A DNA stretch of 64,000 nucleotides, from the NCBI RefSeq assembly GCF_004357995.1, contig NZ_SMTK01000003.1:682001-746000 (forward strand). Reading direction: 5' to 3'. Below, piece after piece: positions 1 through 9,385 of this stretch. The position numbers were made by a program, and so were the translations under genes. This DNA is from Arthrobacter crusticola. GTDB lineage: Bacteria; Actinomycetota; Actinomycetes; Actinomycetales; Micrococcaceae. The notes under the pieces are model-generated. The model ran no database searches and was not told where the DNA came from. It worked only from the letters and a program-made list of their open reading frames with translations. Numbering within the stretch: the first letter of the stretch is position 1; every line of letters begins with the position of its first letter.

Positions 1-2
1 TC

Positions 3-776
3 GCAGACTTCCTTCCGCACGAGCACCTGCTGCCCCTGGTGGACGTGATGATCACCAACGGCGGATACGGCGGAACCCAGCGCGCGCTGGCAGAGGGCCT
101 GCCGGTGATCGTCGCGGGGGACCGCGAGGACAAGCCTGAGGTGGCGGCCCGGGTGGCCTGGGCCGGCGTGGGGATCAACCTGCGCACCGGCTCGCCGTCG
201 CCTCGGGCGGTCCGCAAGGCCGTCCGGCAGGTCCTGTCCGACACCTCCTACCGGGAAGCGGCAGGACGGCTGGCCTCGGAGTACGCGCGGTATGACGCCC
301 TGCCAATGATCGCCCGCGAACTCGAGACCACCCAGGCCGGGCCTCCCCGGGGCCGCGGCCCGTCGGGCCCGGGCCGGAAGGGGCTGGCCCTTGTCTCAGC
401 AGCGCAGCTGGTCCTTGGCGTCGCAGGACTGCGCCGGGCGTTGAGGAAACGCACGGCCTACGACATAGGATTTCTCCGTGGCTCATCGGACACCATCGAG
501 CGTGACCAGTGGTTAACGGGTACCAACCTCTCGGCGCCCGGTGGAATGCTCGTGCTCCAAGCGGCCTGCATCGCGGCCCTGCTCCGTGGGCCCAGCCGCC
601 GTGTGGCCAGGACCCTCGGCGTCCTTGGAGCCATCATGACCGGCCGGTACCCCGCGGAGCGGTCGGTCCGGGCCAGCTGGCGGCGGCCCGACGACGCAGT
701 GGCACCCCTGACGGCGGCGGCGGCACTGCTTGCGGCGCTCATGGCGGCCCTGGGGTTCCGGGCCGCCGGGAGGTAG
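3..776 (+). CDS. UGT/MGT-type glycosyltransferase, C-terminal part (truncated by window edge)
   Basis: The frame is open from base 3, so the 5' end lies outside the window. The first ~90 residues are the C-terminal nucleotide-sugar-binding half of a GT-B glycosyltransferase of the UDP-glucuronosyl/macrolide transferase type: ADFLPHEHLLPLVD followed by NGGYGGTQRALAEGLPVIV, the conserved donor-binding segment. After a Pro/Gly/Arg-rich linker there is an unusual ~130-residue tail with three hydrophobic stretches, which I do not recognise and which probably anchors the enzyme or forms a small membrane module. An ABC exporter gene follows 27 nt downstream, so the pair may make and export a glycosylated compound (inference). 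The acceptor is unknown. Confidence 0.8.
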   Translation, partial: ADFLPHEHLLPLVDVMITNGGYGGTQRALAEGLPVIVAGDREDKPEVAARVAWAGVGINLRTGSPSPRAVRKAVRQVLSDTSYREAAGRLASEYARYDALPMIARELETTQAGPPRGRGPSGPGRKGLALVSAAQLVLGVAGLRRALRKRTAYDIGFLRGSSDTIERDQWLTGTNLSAPGGMLVLQAACIAALLRGPSRRVARTLGVLGAIMTGRYPAERSVRASWRRPDDAVAPLTAAAALLAALMAALGFRAAGR

Positions 777-803
777 CCCCGGCCGGCGGCGGGTGCGCGC
801 GTC

Positions 804-2621
804 GTGGTTGAGCGCTCCGCTTCCCGCCTGCCCCTGATTCCGTACGCCCGCGCCGTCGGGCGGATCCTTGCCCTGAGCGCCAAAGCCTCCCCGGGCGCCG
901 TCGCCATGAAGGTCCTCGGGTCCCTGATCGGGGCGGTGCTGCCGCTGGTCACTACCTACTTCGCGGCGCTCACGACGACGGCGCTCGCCGAGGCGTACGC
1001 GGGAGACCCCGACGCGGGCGGGCGCGCCGTCGTCTACGTGGTGGTGACCGCGGCACTGGGCCTGTTCTGGGGTGCCTTCACCAGCGTCGACCGGTACATC
1101 CAGCAGGTGCTCAGTTTCCGGGTGGGCGCCATCGTGGGCGACTCGATGTACCAGAGGTTCCTGGCGCTGGAGTTCTGGCGCTACGACGACAAGGAAACCG
1201 TGGACCTCTACGACAGGGCGCGGCGGTTCTCCGACTCCTACCCGCGGGTGCTGGACCGCATCGCGGCGATCTTCACCCAGCTGGTGTCGGTGGTGCTCGC
1301 CATCGGTGCCCTGCTGCTGGTGAGCTGGTGGGTGGCGCTGATCGTGCTGGTCGCCATCGTGCCGAGCGTGTACCTGCAGTTCCGCCTCTCCCGGGAACAA
1401 ATGGCGCACTGGAACACGCAGGTCGATTCCCGCCGGCAGCGGCGCATGATCGAAACGAACATCATGCGCCCGCAGTACATCGCCGAGATCCGCCTCTACG
1501 GGGTGGTGGAGTACCTCATGCTGCTTCGCTCCCGGCTGCGGGAGGCCGACGAGCTGCGCCGGCTCGACTTCCAGCGCCGCTACATTCCCAAGCAGCTGCT
1601 CGCCGACGCCCTGCAGTACGGCGCGGAGGTGATCGCGCTGCTGTGGGTGGTCGGTCAGATCATCGCCCGGGCCCAGCCGGTGGGCCAGTTCCTCTACATC
1701 CAGCAGATCGTCAGCCGCGCCCTGGGCACCGCGAACGACCTGGTAAGTTCGCTGAGCTCCATCGACGAGGACCTGTCCAATCTCAAGGACTACGAGCAGT
1801 TCATGAAGCTGCCCGTCCCCGAGGCCACCGGTGAGCCCCTGTCCGGTCCGCCCTCGCGGATCGACCTGAAGGACATCCGCTTCACCTACGCCGGCAGCGA
1901 CCTGGAGGTGCTCAAGGGGATCTCCCTGAGCATCGAGCGTGGGCGGCACATCGCCATCGTGGGCGAAAACGGCGCGGGAAAGTCGACCCTCATCCGGATC
2001 CTGGCCGGGCTCTACCGTCCGAGTTCCGGCGCGGTCCTGCTCGACGGGCGCGATCTGGGCACGGTCGGCACGCCCTCGTGGCACCGCTACCTCGCGGTGA
2101 TGTCGCAGGACTTCCTGAAGTACGAGTTCGCGACGGCGGGAAACAACATCTACTTCGGCGACGTCGCCTCGCCCCGGGAGGAGGAGCGGATCGAACGCGC
2201 GGCCGCCGACGCGGAGGCCGCGGACTTCATCCGCCGGCTTCCGAACGGCTTCGAGAACCACGTGAGCAACTGGATGGAGGACCCCCGGGGGCGCAAGGGC
2301 AGCGGGCTCTCGGGCGGGCAGTGGCAGCGGCTGGCCATGGCCCGCAACTTCTACCGGGACGCACCCTTCATCGTGATGGACGAACCCACCTCGGCCATCG
2401 ACGCGCTGGCCGAGCACCGCATCTTCACCCGGCTCTTCGATGACCGTTCACGGACCATCGTCGCCATCAGCCACCGGCTCGCCACGATCGAGAAGGCCGA
2501 TGTGGTCTACATGCTCGAGGACGGGCGGGTGGTGGAGTCCGGCACGCACCGCGAGCTCGTGGAGCTGCGCGGCCGCTACTACCGGATGTTCGAAAGCCAG
2601 CTGCAGCCCACCGGGCCGTAG
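804..2621 (+). CDS. ABC exporter, fused permease and ATPase (homodimeric type)
   Basis: A 605-residue half-transporter: an N-terminal membrane domain (helices within residues ~15-320) then a nucleotide-binding domain. Walker A is GENGAGKST starting at residue 387, the signature is LSGGQWQR near residue 501, Walker B is FIVMDEPTSAID, and the H-loop is ISHRLATI. All catalytic motifs are intact, so a homodimer should be active. The GTG start at 804 is 27 nt after the glycosyltransferase stop and the two genes are probably co-transcribed. The substrate cannot be read from the sequence; lipid, peptide or glycosylated metabolite export are all possible. Confidence 0.88.
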   Translation: MVERSASRLPLIPYARAVGRILALSAKASPGAVAMKVLGSLIGAVLPLVTTYFAALTTTALAEAYAGDPDAGGRAVVYVVVTAALGLFWGAFTSVDRYIQQVLSFRVGAIVGDSMYQRFLALEFWRYDDKETVDLYDRARRFSDSYPRVLDRIAAIFTQLVSVVLAIGALLLVSWWVALIVLVAIVPSVYLQFRLSREQMAHWNTQVDSRRQRRMIETNIMRPQYIAEIRLYGVVEYLMLLRSRLREADELRRLDFQRRYIPKQLLADALQYGAEVIALLWVVGQIIARAQPVGQFLYIQQIVSRALGTANDLVSSLSSIDEDLSNLKDYEQFMKLPVPEATGEPLSGPPSRIDLKDIRFTYAGSDLEVLKGISLSIERGRHIAIVGENGAGKSTLIRILAGLYRPSSGAVLLDGRDLGTVGTPSWHRYLAVMSQDFLKYEFATAGNNIYFGDVASPREEERIERAAADAEAADFIRRLPNGFENHVSNWMEDPRGRKGSGLSGGQWQRLAMARNFYRDAPFIVMDEPTSAIDALAEHRIFTRLFDDRSRTIVAISHRLATIEKADVVYMLEDGRVVESGTHRELVELRGRYYRMFESQLQPTGP

Positions 2622-2643
2622 GGCCGGGCCAGGTGGGGCCGCA

Positions 2644-3498
2644 TCAGTGGGTGACCGCGTGCCCGGCGGGGCGCACCGGAAGGATCTCCGCCCGGATCAG
2701 CGACCGGTCGTAGGCGACCCGGCCCTCGTTCTCGAGGATCAGCTCCTCAAAGACCTCCAGTCCGGTCCGCTTGTCCCGTTCGATCCGGTACACCTTGTTG
2801 TGCCGGTACACCTCGTTCCCGGCCTCATAGAAGTAGGCGTCGCGTTCGCGGATGTGGAACTTCATCGGCAGCTCCCGGTCTGCCCGCAGCTCGCCGCTGA
2901 GGTACTCCTCGGACGTCCAGGTCCGGAACTGGAAGGTGTAGGGCGTCCGGTTTTCGACCTGGTAGTCGAGGTAGTTGAAGGCGATCGAGGTGCCGGTGCC
3001 CCAGGGGATCTGGCGGTTGTAGTCCGGGAACAGGTCAAGTCCGTTGTGGTGGTGGTGCTCGACGACGGTGAGCGGGCTGTGAAGGACCATCCAGTGGAGC
3101 AGGTTGGTGAACTGGCACATGCCCCCGCCGATGCCACGGGTGGGTTTGCCGTTGCTGATGGTCAGCCCCTCCTTGTAGCCCTCCTTCACCGAACACCGGC
3201 CGGCGAGGCTCCAAAAGGAAAAGCGCTCGCCGGGGGCGATGACAATCCCGTCGATTTTCGGGGCCGTTAGGCCCAGGCTGACCGCCTTATTGTCCTGGAG
3301 TTCGGTCTCCACGTTCCCCAGCCGGCGCCGGATCAGCGAGTTGTGCTTATAGACAGTGACGGGCAGCGACACCGTCGAACGGGTGGAGGTGATCTCCGCC
3401 CTCTGCCGGAAATTCCGCAGATGCCGGAGGAAAATCATCCTCTCCATGGCGATCCGGTAGGTCAACGGCGATATTTCGCCGAACAGTTTCCTTGCCAC
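2644..3498 (-). CDS. VanW-family protein
   Basis: A 284-residue protein with the VanW core: APGERFSFWSLAGRCS, then GIGGGMCQFTNLLHWM, a VVEHHHHNGLDLFPDYNR segment and TSIAFNYLDYQVENRT. VanW proteins were named from accessory genes of vancomycin-resistance clusters, but their biochemical role is not established and most are not linked to resistance. There is no obvious signal peptide or membrane helix. The gene is convergent with the ABC exporter, with only 22 nt between the stop codons. No van ligase or VanR/VanS partner is present here, so glycopeptide resistance should not be inferred. Confidence 0.85.
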   Translation of the reverse strand: MARKLFGEISPLTYRIAMERMIFLRHLRNFRQRAEITSTRSTVSLPVTVYKHNSLIRRRLGNVETELQDNKAVSLGLTAPKIDGIVIAPGERFSFWSLAGRCSVKEGYKEGLTISNGKPTRGIGGGMCQFTNLLHWMVLHSPLTVVEHHHHNGLDLFPDYNRQIPWGTGTSIAFNYLDYQVENRTPYTFQFRTWTSEEYLSGELRADRELPMKFHIRERDAYFYEAGNEVYRHNKVYRIERDKRTGLEVFEELILENEGRVAYDRSLIRAEILPVRPAGHAVTH

Positions 3499-3661
3499 TT
3501 ATTTCCCCCAATTGAACTAAATTCAACCGAAGTGTACCCACGGGCAGCGAAATTTCCGTATCGACAGGGTGCCGTTCAACGGGGCGCCGGGACCCGTCAG
3601 AAATGCCGGGGTTCGGCAGGCGTATGCAACCCCGGCCGTCGAGCCCGTCCGGTTAACTGCC

Positions 3662-3701
3662 GATCCCCGGCCCCGCACCGGGAGGCGCGGAACCGGGGAT
3701 C
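3662..3701 (-). terminator. Candidate RNase J terminator hairpin
   Basis: A perfect 9-bp stem (GATCCCCGG at 3662-3670, CCGGGGATC at 3693-3701) with a 22-nt loop lies 41 nt after the RNase J stop. There is no U-tract, as is common in actinobacteria. The rest of 3499-3741 shows no gene. Confidence 0.5.
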
Positions 3702-3741
3702 AGTGCTTGCCGTAAACCGTTGCTGACCGGGGACGGTGCGG

Positions 3742-5439
3742 CTACGCGTCGACGACGATCGCGGTGATCACCGGGGTGCGGTTGTAGAAGCGCCGCATCC
3801 AGTTCGCGGTGGCGCGCTCGATGACGGCCTCCGGATCCAGGGTGCGTGCCCCGCGCCCGCCCTGCCGGCCGGAGGGCCCGTCGGCGAGGGCCTTCTCGAC
3901 CGCGGTGCCCGCCTTGTCGAGGTCGGCCGGGTCGCACGAGAAGCCCTGGATGAAGAACTCCGGCGGTTCGGTCATGGTGCCGGTCTCGGCGTCGATGATG
4001 GCCAGGACCGTCACCGAGCCTTCCTCAGCGAGGCGGCGCCGCTCGCGCAGCGTCTCCTCGGTGATGCCTCCGACGCTCGCGCCGTCGACGAACACGAGCC
4101 CGGCGGGCACCTTGCCCGAGACGGTGGCGCGTCCGCGGTGCAGGTCGACGGTGACGCCGTCCTGGGCGATGATCACATTGCGGGGCTCCACGCCCGTCGC
4201 GACGGCGATCTCGGAGTTGGAGCGCAGGTGGCGCCATTCGCCGTGCACGGGCATGACGTTGCGGGGCTTGACGATGTTGTAGCAGTAGGCGAGCTCGCCG
4301 GCGCTGGCGTGGCCGGAGACGTGCACCTTGGCGTTGCCCTTGTGCACCACGTTGGCGCCGATCTCGGTCAGGGCGTTGATGATGCCGTAGATGGCATTCT
4401 CGTTGCCCGGGATGAGCGAGCTGGCCAGCAGGACGGTGTCGCCCTCGCTGATCTTGATGGCGTGGTCGTTGTTGGCCATCCGGGACAGGGCCGCCAGCGG
4501 CTCGCCCTGGGAACCGGTGCAGATCAGCACGACCTTGTGGTCGTCGCTGCGCTCGAGCTTCTTGAAGTCGACGAGCAGGCCCTGCGGAATCTTGAGGTAG
4601 CCCAGGTCCGCGGCGATGGTCATGTTGCGGACCATCGAGCGGCCCACGAAGGCCACCTTGCGGCGGTGCTGGTGGGCGGTGTCGATGATCTGCTGGATGC
4701 GGTGGATGTGGCTGGCGAAGCTCGAGACGATGATGCGGCGCGGTGCGGTGCGGAACACGGCGTCGATCGCGGGGGCGAGGTCCTTCTCCGAGGTGGTGAA
4801 GCCCGGCACATCGGCGTTGGTGGAGTCGGTGAGGAACAGGTCCACGCCCTCGGCGCCCAGACGGGCGAAGGCGCCGAGGTCGGTGATGCGGCGGTCAAGC
4901 GGGAACTGGTCCATCTTGAAGTCGCCGGTGTGCAGCACCATGCCGGCGGCGGTACGGATGGCGACGGCGAGGCTGTCGGGGATCGAGTGGTTCACGGCGA
5001 CGAACTCGAGGTCGAACCCGCCCATTGTGCGGCGGTCGCCTTCCTTGACCTGGACGGTCTTGGGGGTGATGCGGTGCTCCTTGAGCTTGGCCTCGATGAA
5101 GGCCAGGGTCAGCTGGGAGCCGACGAGGGGGATGTCGGCGCGCTCGCGCAGCAGGTACGGAACGCCGCCGATGTGGTCCTCGTGCCCGTGGGTGAGGACA
5201 ACGGCGACGACATCGTTGATGCGTTCGCGGATGTAGGAGAAGTCGGGCAGGATCACGTTGACGCCGGGCTGGTGGTCCTCAGGGAACAGGACGCCGCAGT
5301 CAACGATCAGCAGCTTCCCGCCGAATTCGAAGACGGTCATGTTTCTGCCGATTTCACCGATTCCGCCCAGGGCCACGATGCGCATTGCGCCCTTGGCGAG
5401 TGTCGGGGGAGTTTTCAGTGCGGCGGGTGTTTTATTCAC
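3742..5439 (-). CDS. rnj: Ribonuclease J
   Basis: A metallo-beta-lactamase/beta-CASP ribonuclease with 5'-exo and endonuclease activity, acting in rRNA maturation and mRNA decay. The opening IVALGGIGEIGRNM leads to the zinc motif HGHEDH at residues 84-89. A second metal-ligand region (HTGDFKMDQ), the FLTDSTNA segment, GSQGEP and the C-terminal HVSGHA and PVHGEWRH motifs are all present. I place the start at the GTG at 5439, giving 565 residues, because the family begins just before this point; the longer reading frame adds an unconserved 41 residues. A dapA gene, the common neighbour, is not present. Confidence 0.93.
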   Translation of the reverse strand: MNKTPAALKTPPTLAKGAMRIVALGGIGEIGRNMTVFEFGGKLLIVDCGVLFPEDHQPGVNVILPDFSYIRERINDVVAVVLTHGHEDHIGGVPYLLRERADIPLVGSQLTLAFIEAKLKEHRITPKTVQVKEGDRRTMGGFDLEFVAVNHSIPDSLAVAIRTAAGMVLHTGDFKMDQFPLDRRITDLGAFARLGAEGVDLFLTDSTNADVPGFTTSEKDLAPAIDAVFRTAPRRIIVSSFASHIHRIQQIIDTAHQHRRKVAFVGRSMVRNMTIAADLGYLKIPQGLLVDFKKLERSDDHKVVLICTGSQGEPLAALSRMANNDHAIKISEGDTVLLASSLIPGNENAIYGIINALTEIGANVVHKGNAKVHVSGHASAGELAYCYNIVKPRNVMPVHGEWRHLRSNSEIAVATGVEPRNVIIAQDGVTVDLHRGRATVSGKVPAGLVFVDGASVGGITEETLRERRRLAEEGSVTVLAIIDAETGTMTEPPEFFIQGFSCDPADLDKAGTAVEKALADGPSGRQGGRGARTLDPEAVIERATANWMRRFYNRTPVITAIVVDA

Positions 5440-5821
5440 GAATTGGTATTCTCTCGTCGATGTCGCGGCGGGCGGGCCGCCGCGTGGAATGGTCGTGCTC
5501 GAAGGGTGATGCTCTAAAAATAAATCCGCGCAGTCCGCGGGGACCGTCCGGTGCTGTTCCACCGGGTGGAACGGTGTGAACCTCCGGGGCCCGGTGGCTG
5601 CGCCGGGTCGAATGGCCGAGGGAAACCGCCCGCTTCGTTGCGGTGCGGGGTGCCGGCGCCCGCAGTTCTGCTGCCCGGCCGGTGTTTTCCAACAGTGTTC
5701 CTTTGTGCAACTCTATTCCGTGCGGGGGTAAGAGGGTTAATTGGGTCGGCCCGGCGGGGGCGCGGCAGCGGGCCGGAAGCTCGCGGATATCCCCTGATGA
5801 GGGCGCCGTGCGGGGCTGGGA
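5440..5821. other. Intergenic region between divergent rnj and guaB3
   Basis: About 380 bp with no credible gene. It holds a palindrome GTTCCACC-G-GGTGGAAC at 5556-5572, an operator-like dyad. On the minus strand there is an A/T-rich stretch at about 5511-5522 containing TATTTT, which could be the rnj -10 element with a ~75-nt leader. No riboswitch was recognised. Confidence 0.4.
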
Positions 5822-5827
5822 TAACCT
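5822..5827 (+). promoter_or_regulatory. -10 hexamer TAACCT, leaderless-type start of guaB3
   Basis: TAACCT fits the actinobacterial TANNNT -10 consensus and ends 6 nt before the GTG at 5834, so the transcript should begin at the start codon. No Shine-Dalgarno is visible. Confidence 0.5.
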
Positions 5828-5833
5828 AGAGCA

Positions 5834-6973
5834 GTGACTTACGAGATTGAAATTGGCCGGGCCAAGCGTGGACGCAGGGCGTACTCCCTCGACGATGTCG
5901 CCGTGGTGCCCTCCCGGCGCACCCGCGACCCACTCGATGTGTCCGTGAGCTGGCAGATCGACGCCTACCAGTTCGAGATGCCCGTCATCGCGGCCCCCAT
6001 GGATTCGGTGATGTCGCCGACGACCGCGATCGCCCTGGGCCGGCTCGGCGGGCTCGGCGTGCTCAACCTCGAGGGTCTGTGGACCCGCTACGAGGACCCG
6101 CAGCCGGTGCTCGATGAAATCGCCGGGCTCAGCACCGAGAACTTCAGCCCGGCCGCGACCGCGCGCCTGCAGGAAATCTATGCGGCGCCCATCCAGGCCG
6201 ACCTCATCACGAGCCGGCTGGCCGAGATCCGCGAGGCCGGGGTGACCGTCGCCGGGTCGCTGACCCCCCAGCGCACCCAGCAGTTCTACAAGACCGTCCT
6301 CGCCGCCGGCGTCGACATCTTCGTCATCCGCGGCACCACCGTCTCGGCCGAGCACGTGTCGAAGAACGAGGAACCGCTGAACCTCAAGCAGTTCATCTAC
6401 GAGCTCGACGTCCCGGTGATCGTCGGCGGCGCCGCCGGCTACACCCCGGCCCTGCACCTGATGCGCACCGGCGCCGCCGGGGTCCTCGTGGGCTTCGGGG
6501 GAGGGGCGACGACGACGACCCGGCGGGCCCTCGGCATCCACTCCCCGCTCGCCTCGGCCATCTCCGATGTGGCCGCGGCCCGCCGGGACTACATGGACGA
6601 ATCCGGCGGACGCTACGTGCATGTCATCGCCGACGGCGGCATGGGCGCCAGCGGCGACATCGTTAAGGCCATCGCCATGGGCGCCGACGCCGTCATGCTC
6701 GGCTCGGCCCTGGCCCGCGCCGAGGAGGCACCGGGGAAGGGCTGGCACTGGGGCCAGGAAGCCCACCACGCCGAGCTTCCCCGCGGCGACCGGTTCAACC
6801 TTGGAACCGTCGGCCCGCTGAAGGAAGTGCTGTGGGGCCCCTCCCACCACACCAACGGCACCTCGAACCTGATCGGGGCGCTGCGCCGGGCCATGGCGAC
6901 CACGGGATACTCGGATCTCAAGGAGTTCCAGCGGGTGGAGGTCGTCCTTTCGCCCTATGTTTCGAACGATTGA
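5834..6973 (+). CDS. guaB3: GuaB3-family IMP dehydrogenase-related protein
   Basis: A 379-residue (beta/alpha)8-barrel protein of the IMPDH/GMP reductase superfamily. The start EIEIGRAKRGRRAYSLDDVA and the PSRRTRDPLDVSVSWQID segment match the GuaB3 group, which lacks CBS domains and is shorter than true GuaB. Phosphate-binding glycines occur in VLVGFGGGAT and IADGGMGASGD. GuaB3 of actinobacteria is conserved, but its exact reaction is less settled than that of GuaB2. The GTG start lies 6 nt after a TANNNT hexamer. guaA lies 45 kb away. Confidence 0.9.
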   Translation: MTYEIEIGRAKRGRRAYSLDDVAVVPSRRTRDPLDVSVSWQIDAYQFEMPVIAAPMDSVMSPTTAIALGRLGGLGVLNLEGLWTRYEDPQPVLDEIAGLSTENFSPAATARLQEIYAAPIQADLITSRLAEIREAGVTVAGSLTPQRTQQFYKTVLAAGVDIFVIRGTTVSAEHVSKNEEPLNLKQFIYELDVPVIVGGAAGYTPALHLMRTGAAGVLVGFGGGATTTTRRALGIHSPLASAISDVAAARRDYMDESGGRYVHVIADGGMGASGDIVKAIAMGADAVMLGSALARAEEAPGKGWHWGQEAHHAELPRGDRFNLGTVGPLKEVLWGPSHHTNGTSNLIGALRRAMATTGYSDLKEFQRVEVVLSPYVSND

Positions 6974-7042
6974 GTGCGCTCCGGGCGGTTGAGTGCCTAA
7001 AGTTGGGGTACGCAGAACTCAACGTTCCGGAGGGTTACGGCC

Positions 7043-8767
7043 ATGGCAGCAGGCGCACTCAGTCCCCAGTACCGCAGCGAGGCGCTTGAGGCGCTGAAGG
7101 CCACCAGCCGGCCGGGCGGAGAACTCGACATCCTGATCGTCGGCGGCGGGGTGGTGGGTGTCGGCTCGGCCCTCGACGCGGTGACGCGCGGACTGACCAC
7201 CGGAATCGTCGAGGCCCGCGACTGGGCCTCGGGGACGTCCTCGCGGTCCTCGAAGCTGATCCACGGCGGCCTGCGCTACCTTGAGATGCTCGATTTCGCC
7301 CTGGTGCAGGAGGCGCTGAAGGAACGCGGGCTGCTGATCCAGCGGATCGCCCCGCACCTGGTGAAGCCGGTGCCGTTCCTCTATCCGCTGGGCAAGCGCT
7401 TCGTCGAACGCCCCTACGTCGGGGCCGGCATCGCCCTCTACGACGCCCTGAGCATCGGCGGCGGGCACTCCCGCGGGGTGCCGTTCCACAAGCACCTCAG
7501 CCGGCGCGGCACGCTGCGCGCGGCGCCCAGCCTGAAGAAAGACGCGATGGTCGGCTCCATCCGCTACTACGACGCGCAGGTCGACGACGCCCGGTACGTG
7601 GTGAACATGATCCGCACCGCCGTGCACTACGGGACGCACGCGGCCAACCGGGTCACCGTGGTGAACTTCCTGCGCGAGGGCGAGCGGGTGGTCGGCGCCC
7701 AGGTCAAGGACCAGGAGACCGGGGAGGAATTCAGCATCCGCGCCAAGCAGGTGGTCAACGCCACCGGCGTCTGGACCGACGAGACCCAGGCCATGGTCAC
7801 CGACCGCGGCCAGCTGAAGGTCCGGGCCTCCAAGGGCATCCACCTCGTGGTGCCGCGCGACCGGTTCCAGTCCACCGTGGGCCTGATCCTGCGCACCGAG
7901 AAGTCGGTCCTGTTCGTCATCCCGTGGGGACGCCACTGGATCATCGGCACCACCGACACCAAGTGGGACCTCGATAAGGCCCACCCGGCGGCGTCGTCGC
8001 AGGACATCGACTACATCCTCGAGCACGTGAACAGGGTGCTGAACCGCCCGCTGACCCGCGAGGATGTCGAGGGTGTCTACGCCGGGCTCCGCCCGTTGCT
8101 GGCCGGCGAGAGCGACTCCACGGCGAAGCTCTCCCGCGAGCACATCGTCGCCCACCCGGTGCCCGGGCTCGTCGTCGTCGCCGGCGGCAAGTGGACCACC
8201 TACCGGGTGATGGCCAAGGACGCCGTCGACGAGGCCTCGCGCGCCCTCGACGAGCGCGTTCCCGAAAGCTGCACGGACTCCGTTCCCCTGCTTGGCGCCG
8301 AGGGGTACAAGGCCGCGTGGAACATGCGGGCGAGGATGGCCGAGGCCGCGGGGATCCATGTGGCCCGGGTGGAGCACCTGCTCCAGCGCTACGGCACCCA
8401 GGCCGACTCCGTCCTTGAGCTGATCAAGTCCGACCCCGCGCTGGGCGAGCCGCTGCCAGGCGCCGACGATTACCTCGCCGCCGAGGCGGTCTTCGCCGTC
8501 ACCCACGAGGGGGCGCGCCACATCGAAGACATCCTCACCCGCCGCACCCGGATCTCCATCGAGTCCTGGGACCGCGGCGTGTCCGCGGCGCCGGTCGTCG
8601 CCGAGCTGATGGGCCCGCTTCTGGGCTGGAGCGAGCAGCAGGTCAACCGCGAGGTGAAGCACTACCTCGCCCGCGTCCAGGCGGAGCGGCTCAGCCAGGA
8701 ACAGCCCGACGACGAGTCGGCGGACAGCGCCCGCATGGGTGCTGAGGACATCGTCCCGGTAAGCTAG
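7043..8767 (+). CDS. glpD: Aerobic glycerol-3-phosphate dehydrogenase (FAD)
   Basis: Oxidises sn-glycerol 3-phosphate to dihydroxyacetone phosphate at the membrane, passing electrons to the quinone pool. The FAD-binding Rossmann motif is ILIVGGGVVGVG near residue 33, followed by the family signature SGTSSRSSKLIHGGLRYLEM. WIIGTTDTKWD and the GLRPLL segment are also typical. The 574-residue length is normal for GlpD including the C-terminal helical domain. The ATG at 7043 has a strong GGAGGG ribosome-binding site. No glpF or glpK is adjacent. Confidence 0.94.
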   Translation: MAAGALSPQYRSEALEALKATSRPGGELDILIVGGGVVGVGSALDAVTRGLTTGIVEARDWASGTSSRSSKLIHGGLRYLEMLDFALVQEALKERGLLIQRIAPHLVKPVPFLYPLGKRFVERPYVGAGIALYDALSIGGGHSRGVPFHKHLSRRGTLRAAPSLKKDAMVGSIRYYDAQVDDARYVVNMIRTAVHYGTHAANRVTVVNFLREGERVVGAQVKDQETGEEFSIRAKQVVNATGVWTDETQAMVTDRGQLKVRASKGIHLVVPRDRFQSTVGLILRTEKSVLFVIPWGRHWIIGTTDTKWDLDKAHPAASSQDIDYILEHVNRVLNRPLTREDVEGVYAGLRPLLAGESDSTAKLSREHIVAHPVPGLVVVAGGKWTTYRVMAKDAVDEASRALDERVPESCTDSVPLLGAEGYKAAWNMRARMAEAAGIHVARVEHLLQRYGTQADSVLELIKSDPALGEPLPGADDYLAAEAVFAVTHEGARHIEDILTRRTRISIESWDRGVSAAPVVAELMGPLLGWSEQQVNREVKHYLARVQAERLSQEQPDDESADSARMGAEDIVPVS

Positions 8768-8836
8768 GGAGCGGCCGCGGCCGTGGTACGGACACCGCAG
8801 GGCATCGGCGGCCGCGGGCACGATGAGAGGCACAAA

Positions 8837-9328
8837 TTGAGTGAGCTGTCCCTGGAGCTGCACGAGGCCGGGCTGACAACGCCGGACCTGGTGATCCTCG
8901 AAATGGAGGCGGAGTCCAAGGAGGACGCCAGCGCACAGCTGGCCGCCCGCATGCACGCCGCGGGCAGGATCACGGACCTCGACGCGTTCCTTGAGCAGGT
9001 CAACTCCCGGGAGCATCAGATGGCCACCGGGCTGCCCGGCGGGGTCGGCCTGCCGCACGCGCGCAGCGAGTATGTCTGCCAGACCTCCATCGGGGTCGGC
9101 GTCACCAAGTACGGGCACAGCCTCGACTTCGGTGCGGTCGACGGCCCCGCAACCCTGGTGCTGCTCATCGCGACCCCCGCCTCGTCCTTCTCCGAGCATC
9201 TGGAGGTGCTCGCCACCATCGCGCGGAGCCTGTTCAAGGAAAACTTCCGGGACTCCCTGCGGCGGGCCCACGACGCCGAGGTCATCGCGGAGCTGATCAA
9301 CTCCTCGCTGGTGTTCTTCGACCACTGA
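8837..9328 (+). CDS. PTS fructose/mannitol-type EIIA domain protein
   Basis: A free-standing EIIA of the fructose/mannitol (PTS-EIIA type 2) fold. The phosphorylation-site motif is GLPHARS with His74, reached after the conserved EQVNSREHQMATGLPGGVG segment. I chose the TTG at 8837 (163 residues) because GAGAGG lies 8 nt upstream and the extension from 8783 is not conserved. No EIIB, EIIC, EI or HPr gene is nearby, so this may be an orphan EIIA delivering phosphate to a distant permease or acting in regulation. Confidence 0.88.
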   Translation: MSELSLELHEAGLTTPDLVILEMEAESKEDASAQLAARMHAAGRITDLDAFLEQVNSREHQMATGLPGGVGLPHARSEYVCQTSIGVGVTKYGHSLDFGAVDGPATLVLLIATPASSFSEHLEVLATIARSLFKENFRDSLRRAHDAEVIAELINSSLVFFDH

Positions 9329-9331
9329 GGG

Positions 9332-9351
9332 CGCCGGGCCACGCCCCGGCG
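9332..9351. terminator. Bidirectional hairpin between convergent EIIA and ABC genes
   Basis: A 7-bp GC stem CGCCGGG/CCCGGCG with a 6-nt loop sits directly after the EIIA stop, between convergent genes. No U-tract follows. Confidence 0.45.
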
Positions 9352-9385
9352 TCGTCCCGCCCGGGCGCCGGGCACGCCACGCCTG

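Noticed and set aside
513-2417. 634-residue antisense frame opposite the ABC exporter
   Set aside because: It is a GC-rich shadow frame with His/Asp/Val-rich composition and no family motif; the plus-strand ABC protein has all catalytic motifs.
2644-3498. Vancomycin resistance determinant
   Set aside because: VanW-family similarity alone; no vanH/A/X ligase operon or sensor system is present in the window.
7019-9325. 768-residue antisense frame opposite glpD and the EIIA gene
   Set aside because: No recognised domain, spans two real genes, and composition is that of the complementary strand of high-GC3 coding DNA.
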